Shown: piece after piece, positions 22,001-33,007 of the stretch
Numbering within the stretch: position 1 is the stretch's first letter
Layout of the letters: every line of letters starts with the position of its first letter
From: Impatiens glandulifera
Taxonomy: Eukaryota; Streptophyta; Magnoliopsida; Ericales; Balsaminaceae
Direction of reading: 5' to 3'
NCBI RefSeq assembly: GCF_907164915.1
Contig: NC_061866.1
Coordinates: 53,627,113-53,691,112 of the forward strand
Length of the DNA stretch: 64,000 nucleotides
Program-made: the position numbers and the translations under genes
The notes under the pieces: model-generated
Told to the model about the DNA's origin: nothing
Seen by the model: the letters and a program-made list of their open reading frames with translations, nothing else
Databases searched by the model: none

Positions 22001-22512
22001 AAACAAGGTCTCCTTCATTGAAATTTGATTCCGCATAGACACCTGCAATTCGTTCTTCTCAATTGCAGAGCTAGAAATATATAACATGTATAGAATCGAA
22101 TAAAAGTGATGTATTAAAAAGCCTGTGGACCTTCGCAATTAATTATCAAAATACAAATAGAATGAGAATTATACCTTTTCCAAGCTTTGTGTTTTGCTTT
22201 ACTTTAAGGCCTCGACATTGCCGAGCTGCAATGAGATTATCAAAATGCTCCTGAACGAAGCAAGAGAATAAATGGAAGAAATTGTCAAGAAGATGACTTT
22301 CAGACACTTCATGGGTAAACGAAACATGGGGATAGAGAAAATCTTATTTTTTTTAAAGCTTTTTAGATAGGTAAGACGAAAGCTGAATAACGAGAACACT
22401 ATGTGTTCAAGTTGAGAGAAAATCTTGCCTGAACTTCATGGGAAGGAGGTGGCTTCAGAAGAGCGGCGATCTCGTTCGCAAATTTGGCGTCGATGGGGCA
22501 AACAATCTCCAT
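19074..22512 (-). CDS. ATXR2: ATXR2-like SET-domain histone methyltransferase (15 exons)
   Basis: The coding exons are 22512-22429, 22250-22175, 22042-21957, 21852-21491, 21181-21069, 20959-20928, 20798-20659, 20414-20327, 20211-20172, 20048-19994, 19845-19776, 19687-19618, 19495-19419, 19347-19291 and 19190-19074. They total 1467 nt, or 488 residues; Arabidopsis ATXR2 is about 470. The protein opens MEIVCPIDAKFA. A zinc-binding cluster starts at CLVCSFC (about residues 85-91) and continues to YYCCESC (about 200-206). The SET core includes NHSC near residue 416 and ISYID near 453, with the post-SET cysteines CSC..C at 476-481. ATXR2 is a plant SET protein with a SMYD-like split architecture, reported to methylate histone H3 lysine 36. 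Intron 1 appears to be GC-AG. Exon 9 ends so that three residues usual in the family (CEA) are absent or spliced differently. Intron 7 holds a SINE-like insertion. It follows PEX22 on the same strand with 378 bp between coding regions. Confidence 0.93.
20457..20604 (-). mobile_element. SINE-like insertion in ATXR2 intron 7
   Basis: This 148-bp segment is flanked by imperfect direct repeats AATTGAACAGATAAT (20442-20456) and AATTGAACAAATAAAT (20605-20620), a long target duplication of the LINE-driven kind. Read on the minus strand it starts like a tRNA-derived SINE head (CCACCCAGGGTAGTTCAAGT) and ends in an A-rich tail (T run at 20459-20467 on the plus strand). It sits in an intron and should not alter the protein. 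Confidence 0.65.
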
Positions 22513-22890
22513 AGAAACAATATGGACTGACGCTGCTCTCCCGCAGCTGCCTTTGACGGCGGGGAGAAGGTTTTAGGGTGGTTTTAAAAATATCAAATTA
22601 GCCCTTAAACTTATTATCAAAGATGAAATGATCCTCTGAACTTTATAAAATATCAATATGAAGTGTATTATTAAAATATGCAAACAATTTGTGCAAGTAT
22701 CAGTTATGATAATTACATGTAAACGTCTTATTAAATTCTACAAGTCAAAAACAATTAACATCAGCTAATTGGGAAACCAGAGGGAGGCCTGTAGCATTGA
22801 AGTAATAATCATTTCTGCTTCAAAAGGATGAAAAAGGTAGTTTTTCCCAGGGCAGTCGAGAAAATCTCCACAATTTACCAGATTCTTGCC

Positions 22891-24770
22891 TCAAACACAA
22901 CCAAAAAACTGCTCCAGAGATGGAGAGCTGAAAACATTGGTGGCAGTTCGTTCCGCTTTGATAGGTGAGACATGAAGTTCATATTTGATGAATCGCTAGT
23001 GGCAACAAAAGGAGGAGAAACAATGAATGTAAGATACTAATTCAATTTGAATAAACAACCAAGTCAGACCAAAATTGCAGATATTTTAAGAAAGAAAACT
23101 AAAAATTGGATGTGATTCTAAAGAATGACAAATCCCAGTCAAGACTTGATCAGAATTTGGAAATCACGAACCATGAAAGATGTCATATTGGGTAGGACCA
23201 AGTCAAATGATTCAGAATGATAATACATTTCTCATATGATTCTACTACAGGTGAGTAAAGTTTACCGCTAACTGATATACTACTTCAGCATTTGAGTCAA
23301 TGTGCCAATCTGGTTCAAGCTGTCGAACAAAGGATGTACGTCCGATTCCTGTACTGCAAAAGAGAACCTGCACCAACATTTTAACTTATATAATAAACCT
23401 CGTCCAAAGTAAACATGCATTAGCCTCTTACCTTGTCTTTCACCAAGCATCCAGATGTGAATACTCCAGCATCTTCTAAAGCCAGAAGAACATTTTTCTG
23501 CTTGTAATATAATGAGAAAAAACAATTAGACCAGGTTTGTTGTTCTACCACTATTGGAATTGTTGTAAATAAGACAACTTAACATGCCTAGCAAAAAAAA
23601 AAATGTTTTTCAGTAACAGTGAGCTATTCTATTAACTATAAACAAAAATCTTCATGTCTGGAATAATCAGAAAATATTAGGTAACCAAAGAGCATGAGAA
23701 AACCACTCACTTCGCCTTCATCGTCTAGTACTCTTTCCATGAGATATAAATCACAAAACTTTGTTATTTCCAGAAGAACTTCTAGCACAGAGGATCTCAC
23801 AGTTGCTTGTTTCTGCCCAAAATAAAGAATTAATGGCTGCTTCCATCAAGATCAAACGAGCCACCACCGACAAATAAAGACTAAACAGTTAGCAAAGGTT
23901 TTCCCACCTGAAGCTCCTCTGGAATGGTTTCCTCAAGAATGACTCCAAGCAAACGGCATGTTACCTACATTACAAAATTAATGAGAACATTGAAATTTCA
24001 TAAAAGGAATCTTGTTATTTATAAATTTATTACCTACCTTCCTTCCTTCATTTAACCTCTGCCTAATTACTTGTCCTAGAGTTGGCTGCAACAATGGAAT
24101 AACAGGCATTAGAATTCTGCATAAAAATATTTAAGTTCAGGTCAGTTTACCAACCTTCACGGGTTGAAAAAACTCATCAATGCCATCCTGAGCCTGTGAA
24201 TTTTGCGAAAATTCAGCTAGTGTCAGACTTGAATTTGAATGAGTATTAACACCAGAAGAACTAGGCATGTTAGATTGCCGTTTAGGTTGGCTTCTGTGAG
24301 ATGCTCTAGACGATCTCAATAGCTTCCATGTAAATAATATTGCCACCACAAGACCAGCTATCGCCCCAATTGAGTGTGAATCCTGCAATAATAATATACA
24401 TGACATCATTATGCATAGAATCACTTATATCTAATCAAACACACATTTCTTTATTCATTGCATGCTGTTAATATGATTGGAATTTGGAATACTAGCTAGG
24501 TTATCATTATTGACAACGTAGATTTTGATTTTCCTCCATGATATAAGTTCAAAATTGCACGCAAAGCAATCAGATAAACAAAATTTACAAATGCGAATAC
24601 AAACAATCGCAGTAATGTGATATGAGAATTGGAAGATAGAGAGGAATTGAGACGCAAACCAGATTCTGAAGCGAGATCGAGAAAATAGCGAACAATTTTA
24701 CAGTGATGTAATCTCCAAATCTCTTGCATAGCTGTAGCAGATCCTCTTTCGAATAATCATCATCACCCAT
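22891..24770 (-). CDS. PEX22: PEX22 peroxin (8 exons)
   Basis: The coding exons are 24770-24660, 24382-24155, 24085-24038, 23964-23908, 23812-23711, 23497-23432, 23367-23266 and 22995-22891. They total 819 nt, or 272 residues, close to the ~283 of Arabidopsis PEX22. The protein starts MGDDDYSKEDLLQLCKRFG and has one membrane span (SIGAIAGLVVAILFTW, about 42-57) and a Ser/Asn-rich linker. Its soluble domain carries the family-typical FFQPVKPTLGQ, EGRKVTCRLLGVILEET, LLEITKFCDLYLMERV and TNVFSSPSLEQFF near the C-terminus. PEX22 anchors the ubiquitin-conjugating enzyme PEX4 on the peroxisome membrane, where PEX5 receptor is ubiquitinated and recycled. Every exon junction is phase 0, so each exon is a whole number of codons. 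A damaged copy of the last exon lies at 8.7-9.2 kb. Confidence 0.94.
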
Positions 24771-24889
24771 GGTTAAGAAGGGAAAACTTAATGTAATCCT
24801 GAGATAACCGTCAGACTCTCATCTTACCGCCGCTCAGTTTTCAGCGATAAGTCCCCGTCGATCAATAGGCCGGTTGTCAGGGTGAAGAA

Positions 24890-25980
24890 GAAGGAGGAAT
24901 CGGGAAGATAAATCAAGCAATGAAATGCGTTGATTTTGGTGGTTACTGATATTCTCGGCTTCTGATCCTTCCTTCCTTCCTTTCGCCCAACAACTTCCTT
25001 CTCCTCCTTGTAATATGATTTTTGTGATTCACGATCATTAAATTATTGAATTAAATCTACACATTTCAATAATTTAATAATGCTAACACTAACGGAACAA
25101 TACATTTCACTCTTCTACTTATTATCCGTCCCGCCATATTTTAATTTTTCTGTACACATAATATATTTTTTTCAGTTTGAAAATTATTCTCTACATATTT
25201 ATTTTTTCTATACAATAATATTTTTTTAATAACCATTTATTTGTAATTCCAGTCCTAATGTACTTTATCTTTTAATGGGTTAAGAGGGCATCTAATCTCT
25301 TGTGATTCTCGTACTAGGGTGGGCGATTTTAAGAAAAGAACTAGAAAGAAGTATTTAAAAAAAAAAATCATAATACAAAGGGTTAGTTAGGAGAGATTCA
25401 AACTAAGTCTATGTAATTTTATTTGTAAAATTTTTGCCTAATGATACTAAAATTCGATTAAATTGAAGATAATAATAATTAGTTTACGTTAAACTCAAAG
25501 AAGAAAGACTTATATATACAACTATAATGATTGTTTATTGTGAAACCATCCATTTTTTACCTTTATAAGTTTGATATTTTGTCATTTGTGTTACTTAAAG
25601 GATTGGATTGTTGTAGGTATATATAATTTGATGTTTATAAATTAAACTTTAACATATTAATTCTCTATCTATCATTCTATACAATATCTTCCTCCATGAA
25701 TATCTAAAAAAAAAAAATATTTAAAGTTCTATCATTCAATTTCAATAAATGAGTGCCCTAATTCCTTAATATTTGGAAAACCCTAGTTTCAAAAGTTCAA
25801 AGTAAAATCCATACAAGTTTCCCATTCTCCAAAGAATAAGTCAATGAACAAAAAAAAAATGTAATTCTTAATTAATTATTATTTGCACTGACCAAATCTC
25901 TATAGATCAATTTTATAGATAAAATGATCAACCAACATTTTCAATAAATAATAAATTAGAAACCTTAGTATTGATTTTTT
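24890..25980. other. intergenic, no gene seen
   Basis: This is the upstream region of PEX22 followed by AT-rich spacer up to the DUF26 gene. It holds long A and T runs and no coding frame, transposon terminus or RNA motif that I recognise. Confidence 0.6.
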
Positions 25981-25995
25981 CTCACCATTTCTACC

Positions 25996-26074
25996 TACAA
26001 GATATTGAAAACTTCTAAATTAGAAATAAAAAACAAAGGGAGGAAGCCAATTTAGAAATTTTCAATATCTTGTA
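25996..26074. repeat. near-perfect 26-bp hairpin upstream of DUF26 gene 1
   Basis: The arms 25997-26022 and 26049-26074 are inverted copies with one mismatch in 26 (core ACAAGATATTGAAAA / TTTTCAATATCTTGT), with a 26-base loop. Weaker outer complementarity (ACCATTTCT near 25985, AGAAATGGT near 26100) extends the palindrome. It could be a small MITE, a microRNA-like precursor or an attenuating leader structure. It ends about 60 bp before the TATA box of the next gene. Confidence 0.6.
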
Positions 26075-26131
26075 AGTGACATGTTACGATAAGAACATAA
26101 GAAATGGTCAATATGATATATTTCAATTGCT

Positions 26132-26139
26132 CTATATAA
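26132..26139 (+). promoter_or_regulatory. TATA box of DUF26 gene 1
   Basis: CTATATAAA lies about 45 bp upstream of the start codon at 26181. Spacing implies a very short 5' leader. Confidence 0.55.
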
Positions 26140-26180
26140 ACTAAGCATTCAATGCAACTAATATTCCAAATCAATATATC

Positions 26181-26960
26181 ATGTATAGAATCATGTCTTT
26201 TACCTCCTCCAATCTGTTCCTACTCCCCCTCCTCCTCCTTTCCTTCTTCTTGGCCGGAGCTATTGCCGTTGACCCTCTCTCTAGTCAATGTTCGAGCCCG
26301 ATATCAAACCTCACATCTTCCTATGATGATCCTATATACCAAACAAACTTGAACAAACTAATGGGTTACCTCTACATCAAGGCACCTCCCACCGGCTATG
26401 CTAATGCCTCAATTGGATCGAGCCAACACACGACTATCCATGGCCACGCCCTATGCCGAGGAGATAAGAATGCAACAACTTGCAGGACATGTCTTGTCGA
26501 AGCAAGCAATCGAATCCGCAAACTTTGCTCTTCCGACGAGTATAAGGGAGCTGGTATATGGTACGACAATTGTCTCTTGAAGTATTCCGACAACAATTTC
26601 TTCGGCGTCATTGATGATAAATGGAAGTTGTTCCTCATCAACACAATGAACGTGAGTGATCCGGTGCTGTTCAACCGAAAGATGAACGATTTGCTCGGAT
26701 TGCTGTCGGACAAAGCTGCCTCTAACACGTCGAAATTGTATGCGGCTGGGAATGTGGAGCTTGATGGATCGGGGTTGAAGAAAGTTTATGGGTTAGTTCA
26801 GTGTACGAGAGATCTGTCGGGAGTGAATTGCAAGAAATGTATTGATGATGCCATAAGCAGGCTTCCAAGCTGCTGCTATGGAAAGGAAGGAGGAAGAGTT
26901 GTTGTAGGAAGTTGCAGCGTTCGCTATGAGATTTACCCTTTCTTCAATGTTGACTCTTGA
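26181..26960 (+). CDS. secreted cysteine-rich repeat (DUF26/Gnk2) protein 1
   Basis: This intronless gene encodes 259 residues. A signal peptide covers about residues 1-29 (long hydrophobic run ending AGAIA). Two Gnk2-homologous DUF26 domains follow, each with the C-x8-C-x2-C signature: CRGDKNATTCRTC near residue 92 and CTRDLSGVNCKKC near 207. There is no membrane span or kinase, so it belongs to the cysteine-rich repeat secretory proteins (CRRSP38-like) and not the receptor kinases. Family members are apoplastic; ginkbilobin-type relatives bind mannose and inhibit fungi, but activity here is inference. A second in-frame Met at codon 5 could also start. A paralogue lies at 31827. Confidence 0.92.
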   Translation: MYRIMSFTSSNLFLLPLLLLSFFLAGAIAVDPLSSQCSSPISNLTSSYDDPIYQTNLNKLMGYLYIKAPPTGYANASIGSSQHTTIHGHALCRGDKNATTCRTCLVEASNRIRKLCSSDEYKGAGIWYDNCLLKYSDNNFFGVIDDKWKLFLINTMNVSDPVLFNRKMNDLLGLLSDKAASNTSKLYAAGNVELDGSGLKKVYGLVQCTRDLSGVNCKKCIDDAISRLPSCCYGKEGGRVVVGSCSVRYEIYPFFNVDS

Positions 26961-26994
26961 TCATCACTCCGACTTAATAATAAAATATTATCTC

Positions 26995-28580
26995 CTCATA
27001 AAAAAATAATAATAATACCAATTTGTCTAAAATAAGCATGCATGAGGTATTAGAATATACTTAATATTTAATACCTTATATATATTTGATTCATATATGT
27101 TCTTATAATTAATTGTCTTTAATTATTTTCCCCATATTATTTGTATTTTGCTATGTTTCAATTATATTTTTTACAACTCCAGTTGTTTGTATGGTTTATT
27201 TGTCTTAAAAAAAAATGAAGTCTTTTTTTTATATATATTTTTTAAAATATTTAATTTAATATGATATAGACTAGAGTCATTTAAGAATAACGACAAAAAC
27301 ACGAGTGTTTAAATGTCACCAAACACACTCGAAACATAACGAGATTAATTATTTGGTGAACAATAGTTAAAACAATATAAACAAAAAAATGTTCATATAT
27401 AAACAAACATAACATAAAATATAGCGTTAACGAGTTTGGAGATTCTCAATAAGATAAATGAGTTCACCGATTGCTTTCACCGATTTTTTATAAGAGACCT
27501 CTCATATCGTCATTATAATAACGTTGTCAATTAAACGTATCGATCAACCGCGATCACTAAACGTACTACGGTTTATCTCGAGTTAAATAGTCTATCAGAA
27601 GATAATTGAGATAGGAATCTACCGACTCAATCCAACCGAGCTCGCGGTTTTTATCCAAATCTCTCAACAACCAACGATTCTTTAAGACATGAGATACTCA
27701 ATGTTTTATTTTTATTTTTTTAAATAGGAGATGTTTATTTATTTTCTAGAGACCTAGTCAGCTTCAACTCTCTACTTAATAATAATTGTAATAACTAATA
27801 AGAATCGAACATGAAATATATTATTATTGTTAATTAATTTGTTCAAATAACATTTTTACTTTTTATTTTTATTTTGGGTGACCCCAACAACTTAAGTCCC
27901 CAATAAACATAGAATGTAACTATTTATAACCTATGATCTAGTTTGTTTCGGAAGTTCCTCCTAGTAACATTTAAATGAAAAAAAGAAGTCCATGGGACAC
28001 ATTATTCCCACAGAATTCATGTTGGCCACCCTTTGTTCGGTTATCAAGGTGAGATCTAATACCAACAAAATAACTAAATTACGTACCCAAACTCAAACCA
28101 AGAAATACCTAAACAAGACTAATAGTCTAACACTTGGAGTCTTCATATTTTATGATTACATAACAATTACAGCTAGCCTTATTTATGTTCATTAACTTAA
28201 TTAGTATTACACTATTACTAGGTAATTTAACCGAAGTTAAAGTCTTTAGCGACGATGTAAGATTACAGTCATTCATATTCCAATTTTCTGTGGACGCTTG
28301 ATTAATGTAGTTAATTACCCATTTTCTACTAATGCATTGATCAACAAGATCATTTAAATTTTCAAATAGGTATCGCTTTTTCTCAACAAAATCATAAACA
28401 ATCACGCCGTAGATGAACTGCTGGAGTCATCCTTGATCTTGATCACACACTTGTATATCTTTAAAAATATAGCCTGAATGCAAGTCCTTATTTATCATTA
28501 CTTATTTTTGTTGATCATTGAATAAGTATATTAAATAGAATGCAAGATCGATCTATTTGTTGAATATCATATTAGAAGAT
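26995..28580. other. intergenic, unassigned
   Basis: AT-rich spacer. The part 27420-27690 is less AT-rich (repeated TTTATCTCGAG-, CCGCGATC- and CCGAGCTCGCGG-like pieces) and may be a worn transposon or LINE/SINE tail. A minus-strand frame at 28127-28405 (starts MIVYDFVEKKRY) matches no family I know. Nothing else supported. Confidence 0.5.
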
Positions 28581-28591
28581 AGCTGCCTGTA

Positions 28592-29724
28592 CAGGGGCGG
28601 AGCCAGGATAAAAAATGACATGGGGCTGACTCCAACTTGCATCTCAGATTTAACTTTCTATATACTTCGCTTTTTTTCAATAAAATTTTCACGATTATTC
28701 AAAGATGGAGACTCGTCATGCCCTCTCAATGCACACGCTTGCAAAATGAGTCACCGAGTGCTTTCAATAGTTGTTGTAAGCCGTAATCTGTTATTTTGTT
28801 TTTCATCTGAATACTATGCATTTAGTACTTTGTCAATATGACAAGGATATTCATTAGATTATCAAGATATTCAACTGCCCTATTATGTGGTGAAATATTA
28901 CATCCTATATGCATAACAAAAGAGCATTTATCCCCATCATTAACTCGCTTTCAATATTTGAATTCATCTATTGTAAATGTAGGTTTTTGGGGTTGCTTAT
29001 GTTCAAACAAGAAATATGGGAAACAAAAAGTAGCATCTTTCAAAGGAGAGTATTCTAACCAAGTAAATTTCTTAAACCAATGACTTTGGAATCGTCAATT
29101 TTGATTTCCAAATTTGGTCGGCGGGTACTCATCCTTAATAGGTTGATATGACCCCATCTTATATAAGATCATCTAATTTCATCCATTTTATTAAAAGGAT
29201 ATTTCCATATCGGAATGCGTAATGCTGGATCAAGTTTAAGAGAACTTACAGCAAATACCGAATCAAACCAATGTAACTATTTTAACTTGTTTATTAATAT
29301 TAATTTATATTTTCTTATAAATTTTTGAAATAGTTTAAAATTAAGAAATATAAAACACTATTATTATTTTAATTTTTATATTTTACCCTTATAAAGAGTT
29401 TGTATTATTAATTATATTAAAATAAATAAAAAATAATGTATAATTATTATATAAATATAATTTTAAAATAAATAATATTATTATATGATTTACATTATTT
29501 TATATATATTAGAAAATATTGTTGGTATAAAATAAAATAATTATGAATTAATTTTTAGATAAAAATAATATTTTAAAATTAAAAGTGAGGTCAGGGTTTG
29601 ATCCCTGACCTCGTCTTCACAGTTTAGTCATATAGCCAACTAGGCTAAAAACCACTTGTCAAATATATATATATAAAATTTTTTGTTTTAAGATTTTAAT
29701 TTAGGTCATGTGTGATCCGCCCTG
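28592..29724 (-). mobile_element. decayed hAT transposon, 8-bp TSD TGCCTGTA
   Basis: The ends CAGGGGCGGAGCCAGG and GATCCGCCCTG are flanked by TGCCTGTA at 28584-28591 and 29725-29732. On the minus strand about 29080-28840 encodes pieces such as FKKFTWLEYSPLKDATFCFP, the TTF-type N-terminal region of the same hAT lineage as at 9957. It has stops and lacks the catalytic and dimerisation parts. Near 29590-29660 it holds a tRNA-like internal motif also known from plant hAT ends. Length is 1133 bp, so it is strongly deleted. Confidence 0.9.
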
Positions 29725-29732
29725 TGCCTGTA

Positions 29733-31284
29733 TATTTTGAATAATCTAGAAGGAACTGGTCAAATTTCTAATTAGGTTTTGTTTGATACCGGCCATGAGG
29801 TCCACGACCAATCCTAGCTAGCCAGCAAAAAGAAAATGGAGATGGTTTTGTACCAATACCATATTAATCTATAAAATAATAATATTAATTCTTAGATAAG
29901 GTACTTTGTCCAATTATGTTCTTAGATAAAATAATAATATTCATGTTAGTGGTGACATATCATGGGTTGACGCCGCCAATTCATATTCAATTGGTCAACA
30001 TTTTCGTTCACTAGTGCAATTTTCAATTCAGTAATATAAAACTATATATTAATCAAGATATACATGATATATGGTTTGGGTTTTATTTTATTCTTAATAA
30101 AATCTAATTATATATATATATATATATTCTAATTTTATGTTGTCTGACATGGGGTTATTTGAAAGAAGAAAAAAAGTTATGGAATTAAAATTTTGTACGA
30201 AGAAAAGTGAGTTTTTATAAAGATTATTTGTATTAAATACTTTTTTATTAGTTTAAAATTATAATTTTATAAAAATATTTTAATTGATTAATTAAATAAT
30301 TTAATAATTAAAATAATAAGTAGTATATATAATAAAATATTTTTATGCTAAATTAAGACCTTACATCCGAAGACATATACAAAGGATTGGATATATAAGA
30401 TATTGGTTCAGTTTGACAATTTTTAAATATCAGACTCTATATTCATAGTTAATATTTTAAAACAACTAATTAAACAAAATCAAATAAAAAAATCATTATA
30501 ATTCAAAACTTAAAATCAAATTGGTATATTTTGTAAAAGAAATAGAAAAAATCAATATATTACGCGATTTGTCTTGGATACTTCAACCCTAGTTAATAGT
30601 CTTTTCTAGATATCCTTTAAGCTAATATCTAGTTTGTTTGTTTTCAAAAAGAAACTACTTTCATGCACGATTTCTTATAATAAATTAAAAGTTTAATAAA
30701 ACTAAATTCTACTTTGATGCACTTGCTTATGATTTAATTTCATAATTAATTTGATAGCATAAACAATAAAAAGGAAAGATTCTTGGAGTAAAAAATAAAA
30801 ACAAACATGCCCATACAAAAAAAAATTAACTTATTTTTAAACTACAACAAAACGAATTTTACCGACACAAAACCTTGGGACTAGCGGCACATATATTTGT
30901 CACCAAAATTGTGGCCACAACATAAAGCCTGAGCGGCGTATATATGTGTCAAAAATTTATTTGTGTGATCATTGGGATTGGAGAGATCTTCTGAACTTAG
31001 ATGTGTTTGGTAAATTTGTAATTGATATTGAAAAATTCTTAAGTTTGGTAAACTTTCTAATATTCATAATTAAAATTAAAATTAAAATTTAATGAATTCG
31101 ATATAGTGTAATTTTATATATTCTTTAATTATATTTTTTTAGATCAGAATTGTAATTCTAATTTTATTTATTTTTTTAAGTAAAATAATTTAATATTTTA
31201 TCATTTAAAACATTATTAAAGTTTTCAATCGATAATTGTTTTTTGAATTTATAATGTTAAAATATCGAACCGATATATATATAT

Positions 31285-31340
<56 letters not shown>

Positions 31341-31760
31341 TTTTAATTATAAAGTTAACATGTTAAATTTATATATTTTTAATAAAAATTGAAACATAAA
31401 AAATCCTAACACTATAGAGTTATCTAATTGGTTAGGTCAAATTAATATTTTAATAAAATATATAATGTATATTAAAATTAATTTTATTATATATATTTTT
31501 TTTTAAATAAAAATTATGATTGAATTAAAATTCTATAATTTTTTTTAAATATAAAAATTAAATTAAAATTTAATATTAATACTCATTTGAAATTAGAATA
31601 ATGTCAATTCTATTCGTCTAAACATTTATACATTTATTTGATGAAGAAGAAAAGAAAAGTCCAAATATTGACTTATAAACCATATAATAATGATTCAAAA
31701 GTCTATCATTTCGACTTATGAGTTCTGACTTCTGACCACAGCTTTTGAGCCAAAACCCAT
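29733..31760. other. intergenic with AT tracts and a CACTA-like relic
   Basis: AT-rich spacer. At 30841-30962 a fragment beginning ACTACAACAAAACGA and holding two GGCAC/GGCGTATATATxTGTC subterminal blocks resembles the end of a CACTA (En/Spm) element; no partner end was found. A TA dinucleotide tract runs over 31275-31336. No coding sequence. Confidence 0.45.
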
Positions 31761-31771
31761 AAATCGTTTCA

Positions 31772-31782
31772 CTATATATAAA
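31772..31782 (+). promoter_or_regulatory. TATA box of DUF26 gene 2
   Basis: CTATATATAAA lies about 45 bp before the ATG at 31827, the same spacing as in the paralogue at 26.2 kb, though the surrounding promoter sequence is otherwise different. Confidence 0.55.
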
Positions 31783-31826
31783 CGAGCACCAATCGATGAT
31801 CTACAAACAATAGTACTTAATTAATC

Positions 31827-32540
31827 ATGTATTTTCCAACTTTGATTTATATATCTATAATCATCATCTACCTTCAAACAGTGTATGGATCAGACCCCCT
31901 CTTCCACTTTTGTTCAAGCTCTCTAAACATTACATCCCCTTACCAAACCAACCTTAAAAATGTTTTAGCCTCTCTCACCCTCACTACTCCTCCGACCGGT
32001 TTCGGGATCTCATCCATCGGAAATTACCAAGACCGAGCCTACGGACTTTCCCTCTGCCGCGGTGACGTGTCCTCCGGCGATTGCAAGTCCTGCGTGGTTG
32101 AAGCGGGAAGTGAGATTCGTAGTCGTTGCGAAAACAATAAAGGAGGCGTTATATGGTACGATAACTGCATGTTGAAGTACTCAAATGAGGATTTTTATGG
32201 TAAAATAGATAATCAGAATAAGTTCTATATGTGGAACGTGAGAAGTGTGAACAATTCCGCGTCTTTTAACCAGGAGACGAGGAACTTGTTGAGCCAATTG
32301 GCGAACCGGGCTTATTTGGATAAGAAGATGTATGCGGTTGGGGAGACGGTTATGGAGGAATCGGGGAAGCTTTATGGGTTGGTTCAGTGTACGAGGGATT
32401 TGTCGACCGTTGATTGTAAGAAATGTTTGGATGGTGTCATTGATGAGCTTCCAAGCTGCTGTGATGGGAAAGAAGGTGGTAGGGTTGTTGGTGCTAGTTG
32501 TAACATAAGATATGAGATTTATCCCTTTGTCAATGTTTAA
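31827..32540 (+). CDS. secreted cysteine-rich repeat (DUF26/Gnk2) protein 2
   Basis: This intronless gene encodes 237 residues. A signal peptide covers about residues 1-21 (ends QTVYG). Two DUF26 domains carry CRGDVSSGDCKSC and CTRDLSTVDCKKC, and the ending RYEIYPFVNV matches the paralogue's RYEIYPFFNV. It lacks about 20 residues found in protein 1, mostly at the N-terminus and between Cys motifs. Same strand and family as the gene 5 kb upstream: a local duplication later separated by a hAT insertion. Secreted, probably apoplastic; function not directly shown. Confidence 0.92.
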   Translation: MYFPTLIYISIIIIYLQTVYGSDPLFHFCSSSLNITSPYQTNLKNVLASLTLTTPPTGFGISSIGNYQDRAYGLSLCRGDVSSGDCKSCVVEAGSEIRSRCENNKGGVIWYDNCMLKYSNEDFYGKIDNQNKFYMWNVRSVNNSASFNQETRNLLSQLANRAYLDKKMYAVGETVMEESGKLYGLVQCTRDLSTVDCKKCLDGVIDELPSCCDGKEGGRVVGASCNIRYEIYPFVNV

Positions 32541-33007
32541 TTAATTAGTAATTAAGAGAAATAAAAATAAATCATGACAATAATCTGCAATCTTAATAAA
32601 TAAATAAATAAAGGGTTTCTTTCTTTAACTTAATTGCTACATTGGGTTGTTGTTTGTTTGTGTTACAATTTAATATAAATACTTTAGTTTAAACTATTAT
32701 AATTATCGTTTTTTAAGATATCTCTAAAAATAGTAACCTTTAACCCTAGGAACAATATTTTTTAACAGATGAAGATGAGAAGTGACTTTGAATTGATGAT
32801 CATGAATTTTGTACTATATCACTTAAATTCTTTATTAAACATGAAAAATTGTCTTAAAAAATATTATTGTATTTTGGATTATTCTACTCTTAAGATAATT
32901 CATTTCTAATGCAAGTGGCTCATGAGTTTGCTCAAAATTTTTTTTTTTTTTTTTTACAGTCCAAGCAAACCATTAACAATTGGATCACTCATAAAAAGTA
33001 ACTGTAG

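Noticed and set aside
26396..26728. Minus-strand frame opposite DUF26 gene 1.
   Set aside because: Shadow of a confidently assigned gene on the other strand.
28127..28405. 92-codon minus-strand frame starting MIVYDFVEKKRY.
   Set aside because: No recognisable domain, no splice partners and AT-rich surroundings; kept only as a note in the spacer entry.
32935..32960. T22 run before the copia relic, first thought to be a poly(A) tail of a retrogene.
   Set aside because: The following sequence is internal copia pol, and no gene transcript or matching target duplication is seen.
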